Below are positions 16,342 to 26,087 of a DNA stretch of 64,000 bases, piece after piece. The notes beneath the pieces were generated by a model. It saw only the letters and a list, made by a program, of their open reading frames with translations, did not search any database and was not told the origin of the DNA. The translations under genes were made by a program, and so were the position numbers. Position 1 is the stretch's first letter, and the number at the start of each line of letters is the position of its first letter. The DNA is from JAVBJV01 sp031555315 (GTDB lineage: Bacteria; Pseudomonadota; Alphaproteobacteria; Acetobacterales; Acetobacteraceae): assembly GCA_031555315.1 (NCBI GenBank), contig JAVBUO010000011.1, positions 62,001-126,000 on the forward strand. Direction: 5' to 3'.

Positions 16342-18963
16342 TCAGTTGTTGTCCTGCTTGGGCTGGATGACGGTGAACGTCGCTTCCACCAGATCCGGGT
16401 CGTCCGGCATGCGTGCCGTCTTGAAGCCGAGACTCCGTACGAATCCCAGCATTGCCTGGTTTTCGGCCAGAATCTGCCCGGTGATCTTTTCTATCCCCTG
16501 CTCACGCGCCCAGTCGATCAGGCAGGTCATCAGATGGCGCGCCACGCCCTGCCCGCGCATGTGCTGCTCGACCAGAATTGCGTACTCTCCTTCATTCGCA
16601 CCGATATCGCGCGTCAGCCGCGACACCCCGACCGTTGCCCCGGTGCTTTCGCGCACCGCGACAAACGCGATCTCGCGATCGAAATCGATCTGCGTCATTC
16701 TGACGATCTGCATGGGTGAAAGTTCCTTCAGTGACGAAAAGAACCGATAGCGGATATCGTCCGGCGACAAACGCGTGAACAGCGTCATATGTTCGTCCGC
16801 GTCCTCCGGTCTGATCGGGCGGATGGTCAGCTGCTCTCCTGCCGGCGTCATATAAGTGCCGATCAGCTCTTCCGGGTACGGAGGAAACGCCAGTTGCGAC
16901 ACACTGCCCGGCGGCCTCAGACTGATCCCCGCATCGACCGCCACGACGCCCTGGGCGTCGGCAAACAGCGGGTTCATGTCCAGCGTTGCGATCTCGGGGA
17001 AATCAACGACCAGCTGCGACACCCGCACCAGGGTTTCCAGCACGGCATTCACATCGGCAGACGCGTGATCGCGCCAGCCGTGCAGCAGGCGGCTGACCCG
17101 TGTCCGTTCGACCAGACTGCGCGCCAGCGCCAGATTCAACGGTGGCATCTCCACGGCCGTATCATCGATGATTTCGGCCTCGGTCCCGCCGTGCCCGAAC
17201 TGGATGGCCGGGCCGAACACCGGATCTTCCAGCACGCGAATCTGCAACCGCTCGCCACCGCCGACCTGGCGCTGTACCAGCAATCCCGCCAGTTTCACCT
17301 CGGGTATTTTCTGCGCAACCGCCGCACAAAGGTTCTGTGCCGCCTTCTCGACATCGGCCTTCGCGCGCAAGCCCAAAACCACACCGCCGACCTCCGTCTT
17401 GTGCTTCAGATCCGGGCTGCGCACTTTCAGCACCACCGGAAAACCGATCGCCTCGGCCGCCGCCGCGGCATCTTCGGGGGTCTGCGCGGTATGCGTCGTC
17501 ACGGTCGAAATACCGTAGGCCGCCAACACGGCCAGCGCTTCGTCTTCCATCAGCTCGGTACGCGACGCGGCGCGCACGCGCTGCAGAATCGCCGTAACAG
17601 CGGCGCGATCCGCACCCGTCTTCACAACGTCGCGTGACGGCAATTCGCGCATCACGGCGCGATTGGCCCGGTCTTTCACCAGCAGGCAGAACGCCCCCAC
17701 CGCGGCTTCCGGTGTCGCGAAGACGGGCAATCCGGCCTGCGCCAGGCGTAAACGCAATGGCCCGCCGGTCGTCTCGCCCAACGCGCAGAACAGCACCGGT
17801 GCTTTTGCCGACACTCCTGCCGCCTTCAGCGCTTCAGACGTCAGCATGCCGTTCGCATCGCCTTCCTCGGGCGGTGCATGCAGCACCAGCACGCCACCGA
17901 CCCCCGGCGTTGCCGACAGCACGGCGGCCGCCTCGGCCAGCCGGTTGCTGGCCACGCCGGGCAGATAGAGCGGATTGTCCACCCGCACGCCTGCGGGCAG
18001 AAACATCGACAGCGTCTGCCCGGCGCCCGGTTCAAACTGCGCGAGCTCGCCGCCGCTGCGCTGCAATGCCGTCACCGCCAGCCGTGCGGGACCACGTGCA
18101 TTGGTCGCGATCGCCAGTCCCGGGCCGCGCACAGGTTTGGTGCGGGTCAACGTTTCCGCCGCTTCCAAAAGTTCCTCCAGCCCCGTCACGCACAGCACAC
18201 CCGCCCGGCGCAGAGCCGCGACGAACACGGCTTCCTCGGACCGGCCGCGGCCCGAGAACATCGCCACCACCGGGCGCATCGCCGCAGCGGCGCGTGCAGA
18301 AGACAAAAACGCGCGGCGATTACGGACCAACTGGATGTCGAGCAGAATGGCCGCCGCCGCCGGGTCGCGCGACAGCCAGTCCAGCGTGGCGGCAAACCCG
18401 AAATTGATATTCCCGCCGATCCCGACCATATGGCTGAACCCGACCGCGTTCGGTCCCGCCCAGTCCAGCAGGGTACGGCACAGCGCAACGGACTGCGACA
18501 CGAACGCCAGCTTCCCACGCGGCACCGGCATGTGACTGCGCGTGATGTTCAAACCCAGAGCCGGCACCGCGATGCCGAAGGAACGCGGGCCGAGCACGCG
18601 CACGTTGCCCGCCTCGGTCGCCTGTCTGGCGAAATCGGCCGGCACGCGCCCGGGCACGACAACAGCGCGGCAGCCGCGCGCGGCCACGGCGCGCAACGCG
18701 TCTCCCGCCTCGTCCTCGGCCACGGCCAGCACTGTCAGTTCAGGAGATTCCGGCAGCCCCGCCATATCAGGGTAGACACGCAACCCGTGTGCTGCTTCCA
18801 TTCCAGGATCGACAGGGAAGATCTTGCCTTTGTAACCGGCCTCGACTGCATTCCCGAGTATCTGCGCGCCATACTGCGTACCGGCACCGACGATGGCGAT
18901 ACTCCTGGGGGCGAACATCGACTTCAAACGGAATTGGCCAAATGGTCTGGCAGAATACGGCAT
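16342..18963 (-). CDS. Pat/YfiQ-like protein acetyltransferase (ACS-like domains plus GNAT)
   Basis: 873-aa protein. Domain order: CoA-binding Rossmann domain (about 15-125; SIAIVGAGTQYGAQI), succinyl-CoA-ligase-like domains, ATP-grasp domain (about 480-690; VVLKVRSPDLKHKTEVGGVV), and a C-terminal GNAT acetyltransferase (about 710-860; EYAILVEQHMRGQGVARHLM). Bacterial homologues (Pat, PatZ/YfiQ) acetylate lysines of acetyl-CoA synthetase and other enzymes. The alpha-like domain lacks the usual SHTG block with the phosphohistidine: after MFSGRGRSEEAV the chain goes directly to FVAALRRAGVLCV, so ligase activity is unlikely. The start at 18963 has AAGG upstream and a conserved N-terminus. Confidence 0.88.
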   Translation of the reverse strand: MPYSARPFGQFRLKSMFAPRSIAIVGAGTQYGAQILGNAVEAGYKGKIFPVDPGMEAAHGLRVYPDMAGLPESPELTVLAVAEDEAGDALRAVAARGCRAVVVPGRVPADFARQATEAGNVRVLGPRSFGIAVPALGLNITRSHMPVPRGKLAFVSQSVALCRTLLDWAGPNAVGFSHMVGIGGNINFGFAATLDWLSRDPAAAAILLDIQLVRNRRAFLSSARAAAAMRPVVAMFSGRGRSEEAVFVAALRRAGVLCVTGLEELLEAAETLTRTKPVRGPGLAIATNARGPARLAVTALQRSGGELAQFEPGAGQTLSMFLPAGVRVDNPLYLPGVASNRLAEAAAVLSATPGVGGVLVLHAPPEEGDANGMLTSEALKAAGVSAKAPVLFCALGETTGGPLRLRLAQAGLPVFATPEAAVGAFCLLVKDRANRAVMRELPSRDVVKTGADRAAVTAILQRVRAASRTELMEDEALAVLAAYGISTVTTHTAQTPEDAAAAAEAIGFPVVLKVRSPDLKHKTEVGGVVLGLRAKADVEKAAQNLCAAVAQKIPEVKLAGLLVQRQVGGGERLQIRVLEDPVFGPAIQFGHGGTEAEIIDDTAVEMPPLNLALARSLVERTRVSRLLHGWRDHASADVNAVLETLVRVSQLVVDFPEIATLDMNPLFADAQGVVAVDAGISLRPPGSVSQLAFPPYPEELIGTYMTPAGEQLTIRPIRPEDADEHMTLFTRLSPDDIRYRFFSSLKELSPMQIVRMTQIDFDREIAFVAVRESTGATVGVSRLTRDIGANEGEYAILVEQHMRGQGVARHLMTCLIDWAREQGIEKITGQILAENQAMLGFVRSLGFKTARMPDDPDLVEATFTVIQPKQDNN

Positions 18964-19039
18964 GATCGGGACAACCTTAATAATCTGCGAAAAACAGCCG
19001 CACCTATCATAGGCCAACAAGAAAGATCTGGACACCGCC

Positions 19040-20017
19040 ATGACGAAAGATCTTCCCCCCGAAGACACCCGCTGGGATCCGGAAATGTTGATCGCCGCAC
19101 GCGCCTTCGATCGCAGGGTTGCGGCAATGCCGCCAATCGTGTTGCGCGAGCCTTTCGACACGCCACGCAGTATCAACGAAAAGTTGAATCTCCCTCTGAC
19201 CGCCGGTGGCCCCGCCATGGCCGAGAGTACGGATCGCTGGGTCATGGGCCGCGGCCGGCGCATTCTGTGCCGGGTACACAAGCCGATCATGGCAGAGTCA
19301 CTTCCCGTACTGGTTTATGCGCATGGCGGCGGGTGGGTGTGGTCGTCCGTCGATACGCACGACCGTATCGTTCGCGAATATGCCGCGGCGGCGGGAATCG
19401 CCGTGGTGTCGGTCGATTATGCGCTGTCGCCGGAAGCGCGGTTTCCACAGGCGCTGGAAGAAGTCGCCGCCGTGGTCCGCTTCCTCCATGCGCAGGGTGC
19501 GCAATGGGGGCTCGATAGCACGCGTATCGCGATCGGCGGCGATTCCGCCGGCGGGAACCTCGCCCTGGGATGCGCGCTGATGCTGCGCGATCAGGGAGAC
19601 GGCGAGATCCTGAAAGGAATTCTGGCCAACTATCCGGTCTGCGACGACGATTTCGCGAACCCCGCCTATCGCGCGTTCGGAGCCGGTGGATATTTTCTGA
19701 CCGAAGAGAAGATGCGCTTCTACTGGTCGGCCTATGTACCGCACGCCGCAGACCGGCGGCACCCCTGGGCGGCGCCGTTGCACGCACAGTGCCAAGGACT
19801 GCCGCCGGTTCTCGTGCATCTGGCTGAACTCGACGTCCTCGCCCACGAAGGAGAAGCGATGGCAGCGCGTCTGCAAGCCCACGGCGTGCAGGTGGAACTG
19901 GAAATCTTCCCGGGCACGATACACGGCTTTCTGCGCAATACGGAACACGTCGGCAAGGCACGCGACGCAATCGCCAAGGCCGGCGCATGGCTCAAGAACA
20001 CGATCGGAGAGCATTGA
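19040..20017 (+). CDS. alpha/beta hydrolase of the HSL-like esterase family
   Basis: 325-aa esterase/lipase-like hydrolase. HGGGWVWSS (about residues 95-103) is the HGGG oxyanion motif. GGDSAGGNLAL holds the nucleophile Ser, ELDVLAHEGE the catalytic Asp region, and GTIHGF the catalytic His. VDYALSPEARFPQALEEV is typical of the hormone-sensitive-lipase branch. No signal peptide, so cytoplasmic. Its stop overlaps the next start (TGATG), so it is co-translated with a VOC protein; together they may process a small ester or lactone whose identity cannot be read. Confidence 0.88.
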   Translation: MTKDLPPEDTRWDPEMLIAARAFDRRVAAMPPIVLREPFDTPRSINEKLNLPLTAGGPAMAESTDRWVMGRGRRILCRVHKPIMAESLPVLVYAHGGGWVWSSVDTHDRIVREYAAAAGIAVVSVDYALSPEARFPQALEEVAAVVRFLHAQGAQWGLDSTRIAIGGDSAGGNLALGCALMLRDQGDGEILKGILANYPVCDDDFANPAYRAFGAGGYFLTEEKMRFYWSAYVPHAADRRHPWAAPLHAQCQGLPPVLVHLAELDVLAHEGEAMAARLQAHGVQVELEIFPGTIHGFLRNTEHVGKARDAIAKAGAWLKNTIGEH

Positions 20018-20877
20018 TGCTGAAACATACGGGTGGTCTCGACCATGTTGTGGTCACAGTGCGCAACCTCGAGAGCGCGGTCGAGCACTGGCGCAAACTT
20101 GGGTTTACCCTCTCGCCGCGCGGCATGCACAGCGCGCATATGGGAACCGCCAACCACACGATCATGCTCGATCCGGATTACATCGAACTTCTGGGCGTTC
20201 TGGTGCCGACGCCGCACAACCAGGGCGGTCGCGATTTTCTTGAACAGCGCGAAGGCATCGAACGCGCGGCGTTTCACGCCTTCGACACGATTGCCGGCAT
20301 CGACGAACTTGCGGCGCGCGGCATCGCCGCCACCGGCCCGTATGAATTCGGCCGCCCGGTCGATCTGCCCGACGGCCGCAGGACCGAAGCGAAATTCCGC
20401 AATTTCAAATGGCCGACGGACGAAGCCCCGGGGGATCTGCGGATTTTCGCCTGCCAGCACTTAACCCCTGAAGCCGTATGGGTTCCGGAACTGAAGCAGC
20501 ACGCCAACACGGCGAAATGCCTGCAGCGCATCGAGGTCGTCACGCCGGACCCGGCACAGGCCGCCAGGCTGATGACGCGCCTGATCGACAGTACCGTCAC
20601 GCCAGAGGTCGACGGTGCACTGAGCGTCGCCAGCGGCCCGGACCGTGCACCGTTCATTTTCCTGACCCATCAGCAACTCGCACACCGCCATCCCGGCATC
20701 GTGCTCGACGCGCTGCCCCAGGAAGGCGCGGTGACGATCGGGATCAAAACGCACAATCTGGAACGCGCCCGCGACTGCCTCGGCATGTCGGGCGCGACAC
20801 TGGCCATGCAGCGCGATCACGTCACTGTTTCCCCGCACGATGCAACGGGCGTGATTCTGCAGTTCCTGCAGGGCTGA
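20017..20877 (+). CDS. VOC (glyoxalase-like) superfamily protein
   Basis: 286 aa. The N-terminal half begins GGLDHVVVTVRNLESAVEHW, the classic beta-alpha-beta-beta-beta entry of VOC metalloenzymes, and continues MLDPDYIELLGV. A second, more degenerate module follows (VTIGIKTHNLERARDCL). It resembles the Glyoxalase_3-type group of unknown substrate. The start ATG overlaps the hydrolase stop by one base. Located just upstream of a peptide-type ABC importer, but separated from it by 150 bases that probably contain a promoter. Confidence 0.82.
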   Translation: MLKHTGGLDHVVVTVRNLESAVEHWRKLGFTLSPRGMHSAHMGTANHTIMLDPDYIELLGVLVPTPHNQGGRDFLEQREGIERAAFHAFDTIAGIDELAARGIAATGPYEFGRPVDLPDGRRTEAKFRNFKWPTDEAPGDLRIFACQHLTPEAVWVPELKQHANTAKCLQRIEVVTPDPAQAARLMTRLIDSTVTPEVDGALSVASGPDRAPFIFLTHQQLAHRHPGIVLDALPQEGAVTIGIKTHNLERARDCLGMSGATLAMQRDHVTVSPHDATGVILQFLQG

Positions 20878-21030
20878 AAAACACGGACGACGGATAGTTT
20901 CTCCTATCTTTCCGGAAAGAAGAAAATCTCTGCTGCGATCCGGGGGGACAGGAGCATGGCGCTTGTCACCCTTTTTTCTTTTTTTGCCCCGTGCCAGCTT
21001 GTGGCCGACAACCTCTGCCGAGAACAAAAA

Positions 21031-22620
21031 ATGTTGACACGTCGCGACACACTTCTTGCCGGAATTGCAGCCTTTGCCGCGGGCACGTCGGCGTACGGCC
21101 AGACCGCCACACCAAGACGCGGCGGTATCGTGACCGTGCACCTGAACAGCGAACAGCGTATCCTGAACGCGGCATTGCGCGCATCGACGAGCGTTTACGT
21201 GATCTCCAGCAAGATTATGGAGCCTCTGGTTGATTTGAACGCCGATGGCGGCCCGGATCCGATGCTCGCCACGGAATGGGACAGCTCGCCCGACGGTAAG
21301 ACACACACGTTCAAACTGCGCCGGGGCGTCACCTGGCACGACGGCAAGCCGTTTACCTCGGCTGATGTGCAGTACACGGCGCTCGAGATGTGGAAGAAGC
21401 ATCTGAATTACGGCACTGCGCTGCAGCAGTATCTGGAGGCGGTCGACACGCCCGATGCGCACACCGCCGTGTTCCGCTATTCCCGCCCGATGCCGCAGGA
21501 TCTGCTGCTGCGCGCCCTGCCCGATCTCGGCTACATCGCGCCGAAGCATCTCTACGAAGGCACCAACCTGCTGGAAAACCCGGCCAACACCGCCCCCATC
21601 GGCACCGGCCCGTTCAAGTTCACGCAGTACGAACGCGGGCAGTTCGTGATCGCCGATCGCAACCCGAATTACTGGAAGTCGAACGCGCCGTATCTGGACC
21701 GCATCGTCTGGCGCTTCATCACCGACAAATCGGCCGCCGCCGCCGCGCTGGAGGCCGAACAGCTGCACATGTCGAACTATTCGGGACTAACTCTGGCCGA
21801 CATGGATCGTCTGCGCCACGACCCGCGTTTCGAGGTGACGACCAAAGGCAGTGAAGGCAACACGGTGATGAACACGATCGAATACAATCATCGCCGCCCC
21901 GAACTGGCCGATGTGCGGGTACGCAAGGCGATCGTGCATGCGCTGGACATCGATTTCTTCTGCGAGAATTTTCTTTACGGCTGGGGCAAGCGCGGCCAGG
22001 GCCCGATCCCGACCTCCTCGCCCGCGTTCTTCACGCCGGGCGACCTGTCCTATCCGTTCGATAAAGCGCAGGCGGAAAAGCTGCTGGACGAAGCGGGATA
22101 CAAGCGTGGCGCCGACGGCACACGCTTCAGTCTGCGTCTGCTGCCCGCGCCGTGGGGCGAGGACATCACGCTGTGGGCGACGTTCATCCAGCAGTCGCTG
22201 CAAGAGGTCGGGGTTAAGGTCGATATCGTGCAGCACGACGCAGCGGGCTTCCTCAGCGGTGTGTACCGCGACTGGAACTTCGATCTGGCAACCGGCTGGC
22301 ACCAGTACCGGAACGATCCCGCGGTCAGCACCACGGTCTGGTACCGCAGCGGCAGCCCGAAAGGCGCGCCGTGGACCAATCAGTACGGCTGGCAGTCGGA
22401 TGCGTCCGACACCCTGATCGACAACGCCGCCTTCGAAATCGATCCCGCAAGACGCAAAGCCCTGTATGCCGAATGGGTGCGCATGATGCACCAGGAAGTG
22501 CCGGTCTATATGGCGATCGAGCGGCAGTTCATCTCGGTGATCAACAGAAAACTGCGAAACTACAACAACAACCCACGCTGGGCTTCCAGCCACTGGGCCG
22601 ATCTGTGGCTGGCATCCTAG
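21031..22620 (+). CDS. ABC transporter substrate-binding protein, family 5
   Basis: 529-aa periplasmic binding protein of the oligopeptide/dipeptide/nickel group. The N-terminus MLTRRDTLLAGIAAFAAGTS carries a twin-arginine motif (TRRDTLL), so Tat export is likely. Typical SBP_bac_5 segments: WDSSPDGKTHTFKLRRGVTW, HDGKPFTSADV, PIGTGPFKF and ADVRVRKAIVHALDID. An upstream in-frame ATG at 20956 has a strong GGGGGA site and would add 25 residues ahead of the Tat signal; I prefer 21031. First gene of a four-gene transporter operon. Confidence 0.9.
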   Translation: MLTRRDTLLAGIAAFAAGTSAYGQTATPRRGGIVTVHLNSEQRILNAALRASTSVYVISSKIMEPLVDLNADGGPDPMLATEWDSSPDGKTHTFKLRRGVTWHDGKPFTSADVQYTALEMWKKHLNYGTALQQYLEAVDTPDAHTAVFRYSRPMPQDLLLRALPDLGYIAPKHLYEGTNLLENPANTAPIGTGPFKFTQYERGQFVIADRNPNYWKSNAPYLDRIVWRFITDKSAAAAALEAEQLHMSNYSGLTLADMDRLRHDPRFEVTTKGSEGNTVMNTIEYNHRRPELADVRVRKAIVHALDIDFFCENFLYGWGKRGQGPIPTSSPAFFTPGDLSYPFDKAQAEKLLDEAGYKRGADGTRFSLRLLPAPWGEDITLWATFIQQSLQEVGVKVDIVQHDAAGFLSGVYRDWNFDLATGWHQYRNDPAVSTTVWYRSGSPKGAPWTNQYGWQSDASDTLIDNAAFEIDPARRKALYAEWVRMMHQEVPVYMAIERQFISVINRKLRNYNNNPRWASSHWADLWLAS

Positions 22621-22630
22621 GGCGGACAGT

Positions 22631-23608
22631 ATGCGCATTCTGCATCTGGCCGGACGGCGTCTGGCCGCCAGCATCCCGACATTGGCGCTGATTTTGATCG
22701 GCCTTTTCGTACTGTTGCAGTTCGCGCCCGGCGATACGGTCGATGCGTTGATGGCGCAGATGGGCGGCGGCGATCCGCAGATGGCAGAAGAACTCCGCCG
22801 CTATTACGGACTGGATGCCCCGCTCATCACCCGACTGGGGCAGTATCTGTGGCGGCTGGTGCAGCTCGATCTCGGCTTCTCGGCGATCTACGGCAAACCG
22901 GTCGCCACGGTGATTCTGGAACGTCTGGTCCCGACCCTGCTGCTGATGCTGTCCGCCCTGTCGTTGTCCTTCGCGTTGGGAATGGTGTTGGGCGTACTGG
23001 CGGCACGGCGCGTCAATGGCTGGCAGGATGGGCTGATCTCGACGCTGGGACTGATTTTCTACGCCACGCCGTCGTTCTGGTTCGGGCTGATGTCCATCGT
23101 GTTCTTCTCGGTCCATCTGGCATGGCTGCCGCCGGGCGGTTTCGGCACGGTCGGCGTGGATCTGACAGGCTTTGCCGCTGTGCTGGACACTGCCAGTTAT
23201 CTGGTGTTGCCGACGATCACCCTCGCGCTGATCTTCCTTGCCATCTATCTGCGGATCATGCGCGCCTCGATGCTCGAAGTGCTGACACTGGATTTCGTGC
23301 GCACCGCGCGCGCCAAGGGGCTGTCGGAAACCGCCGTCGTCTGGCGGCACGTGTTACGCAACGCACTGCTGCCGATGATCACACTTATCGGCCTGCAGGC
23401 GGGCACCATGCTGGGCGGATCGGTGGTGGTGGAAACCGTGTTCTCGCTGCCCGGCCTCGGGCGTCTGGCCTATGAAAGCGTCGTGCAACGCGATCTGAAC
23501 ACCTTGCTTGGCATCGTTTTCGTTTCGGCACTTCTGGTGATCGTCGTGAACTTCATCGTCGATCTGCTCTACGCGCGCCTCGACCCGCGGATCGAGGCCG
23601 CACGCTGA
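22631..23608 (+). CDS. ABC transporter permease, DppB type
   Basis: 325-aa inner-membrane permease with about six helices. The N-terminus is typical of the B-type subunit: ILHLAGRRLAASIPTLALIL followed by FAPGDTVDALM. It contains the EAA-like docking loop DFVRTARAKGLSETAVVWRH and the GSVVVETVFSLPGLGRL signature. It starts 10 bases after the binding-protein stop and its stop overlaps the start of the next permease. Confidence 0.93.
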   Translation: MRILHLAGRRLAASIPTLALILIGLFVLLQFAPGDTVDALMAQMGGGDPQMAEELRRYYGLDAPLITRLGQYLWRLVQLDLGFSAIYGKPVATVILERLVPTLLLMLSALSLSFALGMVLGVLAARRVNGWQDGLISTLGLIFYATPSFWFGLMSIVFFSVHLAWLPPGGFGTVGVDLTGFAAVLDTASYLVLPTITLALIFLAIYLRIMRASMLEVLTLDFVRTARAKGLSETAVVWRHVLRNALLPMITLIGLQAGTMLGGSVVVETVFSLPGLGRLAYESVVQRDLNTLLGIVFVSALLVIVVNFIVDLLYARLDPRIEAAR

Positions 23609-24444
23609 TGGCATTCGTAAAACGTTACACACGCAACCCTGCCGCCATTCTTGGCCTGGCGCTGTTGCTGCTGGTGGTTCTGGCCGCTTTGTCCGCCGGG
23701 TATCTCTATCCGCGCGACCCGCTGAGTCTGGCCGGACGGCCGTTGCAATGGCCGGGCGCCAGTGCGCGCTTCCTGCTGGGCACCGACAATTCGGGCCGCG
23801 ATATCGCCGCACAACTGATGTACGGCGCGCGCATTTCACTGCTGATCGGCCTGGTCGCCACCTGCGTGGCGATCGCCATCGGCATCGTGGTCGGCGCACT
23901 GGCCGGCTTCTACGGCGGTGTGGTCGACGATGTGCTGATGCGCGTCACCGAAGCGTTCCAGACGCTGCCCAATTTCATCCTGCTGCTGGTGCTGGTCGCC
24001 GTGTTCGGATCGACGATCCAGACCGTGGTGATCGCCATCGGCGTGGTCTCGTGGCCCGCCGTGGCACGGCTGACACGCGCTGAATTCCTCAGCCTGCGGG
24101 CCCGCGAGTTCGTACAGTCGTGCCGCACACTGGGCATGCGCGATGCGCAGATCATCTTCCGTGAGATCCTGCCCAATGCGCTGCCGCCCGTCATCGTCTA
24201 CGCCTCGGTGGTGATGGCCGTCTCGATCCTGCTGGAAAGCGCGCTGGCGTTCCTCAATCTCTCCGACCCCAATGTCGCATCGTGGGGCAACCTGATCGGG
24301 CGCGGAAAATCCGTGCTGCGCAGCGAATGGTACGTCTCGGCCATTCCCGGCCTAGCTATTCTGCTGACCGTTCTGGCCGTGTCGCTGGTCGGACAGGGCC
24401 TGAACGACGCGCTGAACCCGCGCCTGAAAGCCCGCGGATCATGA
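23608..24444 (+). CDS. ABC transporter permease, DppC type
   Basis: 278-aa inner-membrane permease, the C-type partner. Features: FLLGTDNSGRDIAAQLMYGA near residue 50, and the docking loop RAREFVQSCRTLGMRDAQII; SWGNLIGRGKSVL near the C-terminus. Start overlaps the previous stop by one base and its stop overlaps the ATPase start (ATGA), a fully coupled operon. Confidence 0.93.
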   Translation: MAFVKRYTRNPAAILGLALLLLVVLAALSAGYLYPRDPLSLAGRPLQWPGASARFLLGTDNSGRDIAAQLMYGARISLLIGLVATCVAIAIGIVVGALAGFYGGVVDDVLMRVTEAFQTLPNFILLLVLVAVFGSTIQTVVIAIGVVSWPAVARLTRAEFLSLRAREFVQSCRTLGMRDAQIIFREILPNALPPVIVYASVVMAVSILLESALAFLNLSDPNVASWGNLIGRGKSVLRSEWYVSAIPGLAILLTVLAVSLVGQGLNDALNPRLKARGS

Positions 24445-26087
24445 GCCTGCTGGAAATCGACAACCTGACCGTCGCACTGCCGCGCGGCGCCGATCGCGCG
24501 CATGCGCTGGAAAACGTCAGCCTGCGCGTGGAGCCGAACGAGATCCTCTGCGTGGTCGGCGAAAGCGGTTCCGGCAAATCGATGACGACATCCGCCGTCA
24601 TGCGCCTGCTGCCGCTGGGTGTTGCAGTGACGGCCGGCGCGATCCGGTTGCAGGGCACGGATATCCTGACCCAGCCGGAAAGCGCGATGCGTGCGCTGCG
24701 CGGTGCGAAGGTCGGCATGATCTTCCAGGAACCGATGACGGCGTTGAACCCGCTGCGCTCGATCGGCGACCAGATCGGCGAGATGTTCCGTGAACACACC
24801 TCGCTGAGCCGCCACGATATCTGCGACCGCGTTCTGAAGCTGCTCGAGGAAGTGCGCATCCCCGATCCGCTGCACGCCTTCAGCGCCTATCCGCACGAGC
24901 TATCGGGCGGACAGCGCCAGCGCGCGATGATCGCCATGGCATTGGCCTTGTCGCCGCCGCTGCTGATCGCCGACGAACCAACCACGGCGCTGGACGTCAC
25001 CACGCAGGCGCAGATCCTGTCGCTGATCCGCGACCTGCAGCACCGCAAAGGCACCGGTGTGCTGTTCATCACCCACGATTTCGGCGTGGTGGCCGAGATC
25101 GCCGACCGTATCGCCGTGATGCAGAACGGTGTGGTGGTGGAACAGGGCAACGCACACGACATTCTGAACGACCCGCAGCACGCCTATACGAAATCGCTGA
25201 TCGCAGCGGTACCGCCGCTCGCCCCACCGCCGGCGCGCCCGGTCTCCGGCAAGACACTGCTGTCGATCGAAAACGTGACGAAAACCTACCGCAGCCGGCG
25301 CGGCATCTTCCAACGCGCGCACCGCACGACGCATGCCGTCAAGAATGTCTCGCTGCAGCTGCCGCGCGGCGGCACGCTGGGCATCGTCGGCGAAAGCGGG
25401 TCCGGCAAATCCACCCTCGCCCGCTGCCTGGTGCGGCTGCTGGACCCGGACAGCGGCAGCATCCGGCTGGAGAACACCGATCTGCTCACCCTGTCGCGCA
25501 GCGCCCTGCGGCGCGAGGCGAAGCGCATCCAGATGGTATTCCAGGATCCGTTCGCATCGCTGAACCCGCGCCGGCGGGTGGGCGAACTGGTGGCGCAGGG
25601 CGCGATCATCCATGGTACCCCGCGCGTGGAGGCAATGGAACAGGCCAAGGAGCTGTTCACACTGGTCGGCCTGGACCCAGCCGCCGCCGAACGGTATCCG
25701 CACGAGTTTTCCGGCGGACAGCGCCAGCGCATCGGTCTGGCGCGCGCGCTGGCGCTATCGCCGCAGGTGCTGGTGGCCGACGAACCGGTTTCGGCGCTGG
25801 ATGTGTCGGTGCAGGCACAGGTGTTGCGGTTATTGGCCAAACTGAAGGAACAGCTGGGCCTGTCGATGGTGTTCATCACCCACGATCTGCGCATCGCCGC
25901 CCAGATCTGCGACCGCATCGCCGTGATGAAGAATGGCGAGGTGGTGGAAGAAGGGCCGACCGCCGCCGTCTTTGCCGACCCGCAGCATGCCTATACCCGG
26001 GCCCTGCTGAGCGCGGTGCCTGGAAAATCCTGGGATCACCGGTTGCCGGCCGAGGACTCCGCTGCCGCCATGACGCGCGTGGAATAG
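24441..26087 (+). CDS. fused double ATPase of the peptide-type ABC importer
   Basis: 548-aa cytoplasmic subunit equal to DppD and DppF fused. Domain 1: Walker A GESGSGKS (about residue 40), signature LSGGQRQR, Walker B LLIADEPTTALD. Domain 2: Walker A GESGSGKS (about 320), signature FSGGQRQR, Walker B VLVADEPVSALD. Both have the family-specific oligopeptide-ATPase tails with DPQHAYTKSL / DPQHAYTRAL. The last 52 bases overlap the end of the convergent MFS gene. Confidence 0.95.
   Translation: MSLLEIDNLTVALPRGADRAHALENVSLRVEPNEILCVVGESGSGKSMTTSAVMRLLPLGVAVTAGAIRLQGTDILTQPESAMRALRGAKVGMIFQEPMTALNPLRSIGDQIGEMFREHTSLSRHDICDRVLKLLEEVRIPDPLHAFSAYPHELSGGQRQRAMIAMALALSPPLLIADEPTTALDVTTQAQILSLIRDLQHRKGTGVLFITHDFGVVAEIADRIAVMQNGVVVEQGNAHDILNDPQHAYTKSLIAAVPPLAPPPARPVSGKTLLSIENVTKTYRSRRGIFQRAHRTTHAVKNVSLQLPRGGTLGIVGESGSGKSTLARCLVRLLDPDSGSIRLENTDLLTLSRSALRREAKRIQMVFQDPFASLNPRRRVGELVAQGAIIHGTPRVEAMEQAKELFTLVGLDPAAAERYPHEFSGGQRQRIGLARALALSPQVLVADEPVSALDVSVQAQVLRLLAKLKEQLGLSMVFITHDLRIAAQICDRIAVMKNGEVVEEGPTAAVFADPQHAYTRALLSAVPGKSWDHRLPAEDSAAAMTRVE

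Noticed and set aside
20956..21030. Upstream ATG with a strong ribosome site as the start of the family 5 binding protein
   Set aside because: It would place 25 residues before an obvious twin-arginine signal; kept as an alternative start or leader, not as the main call.
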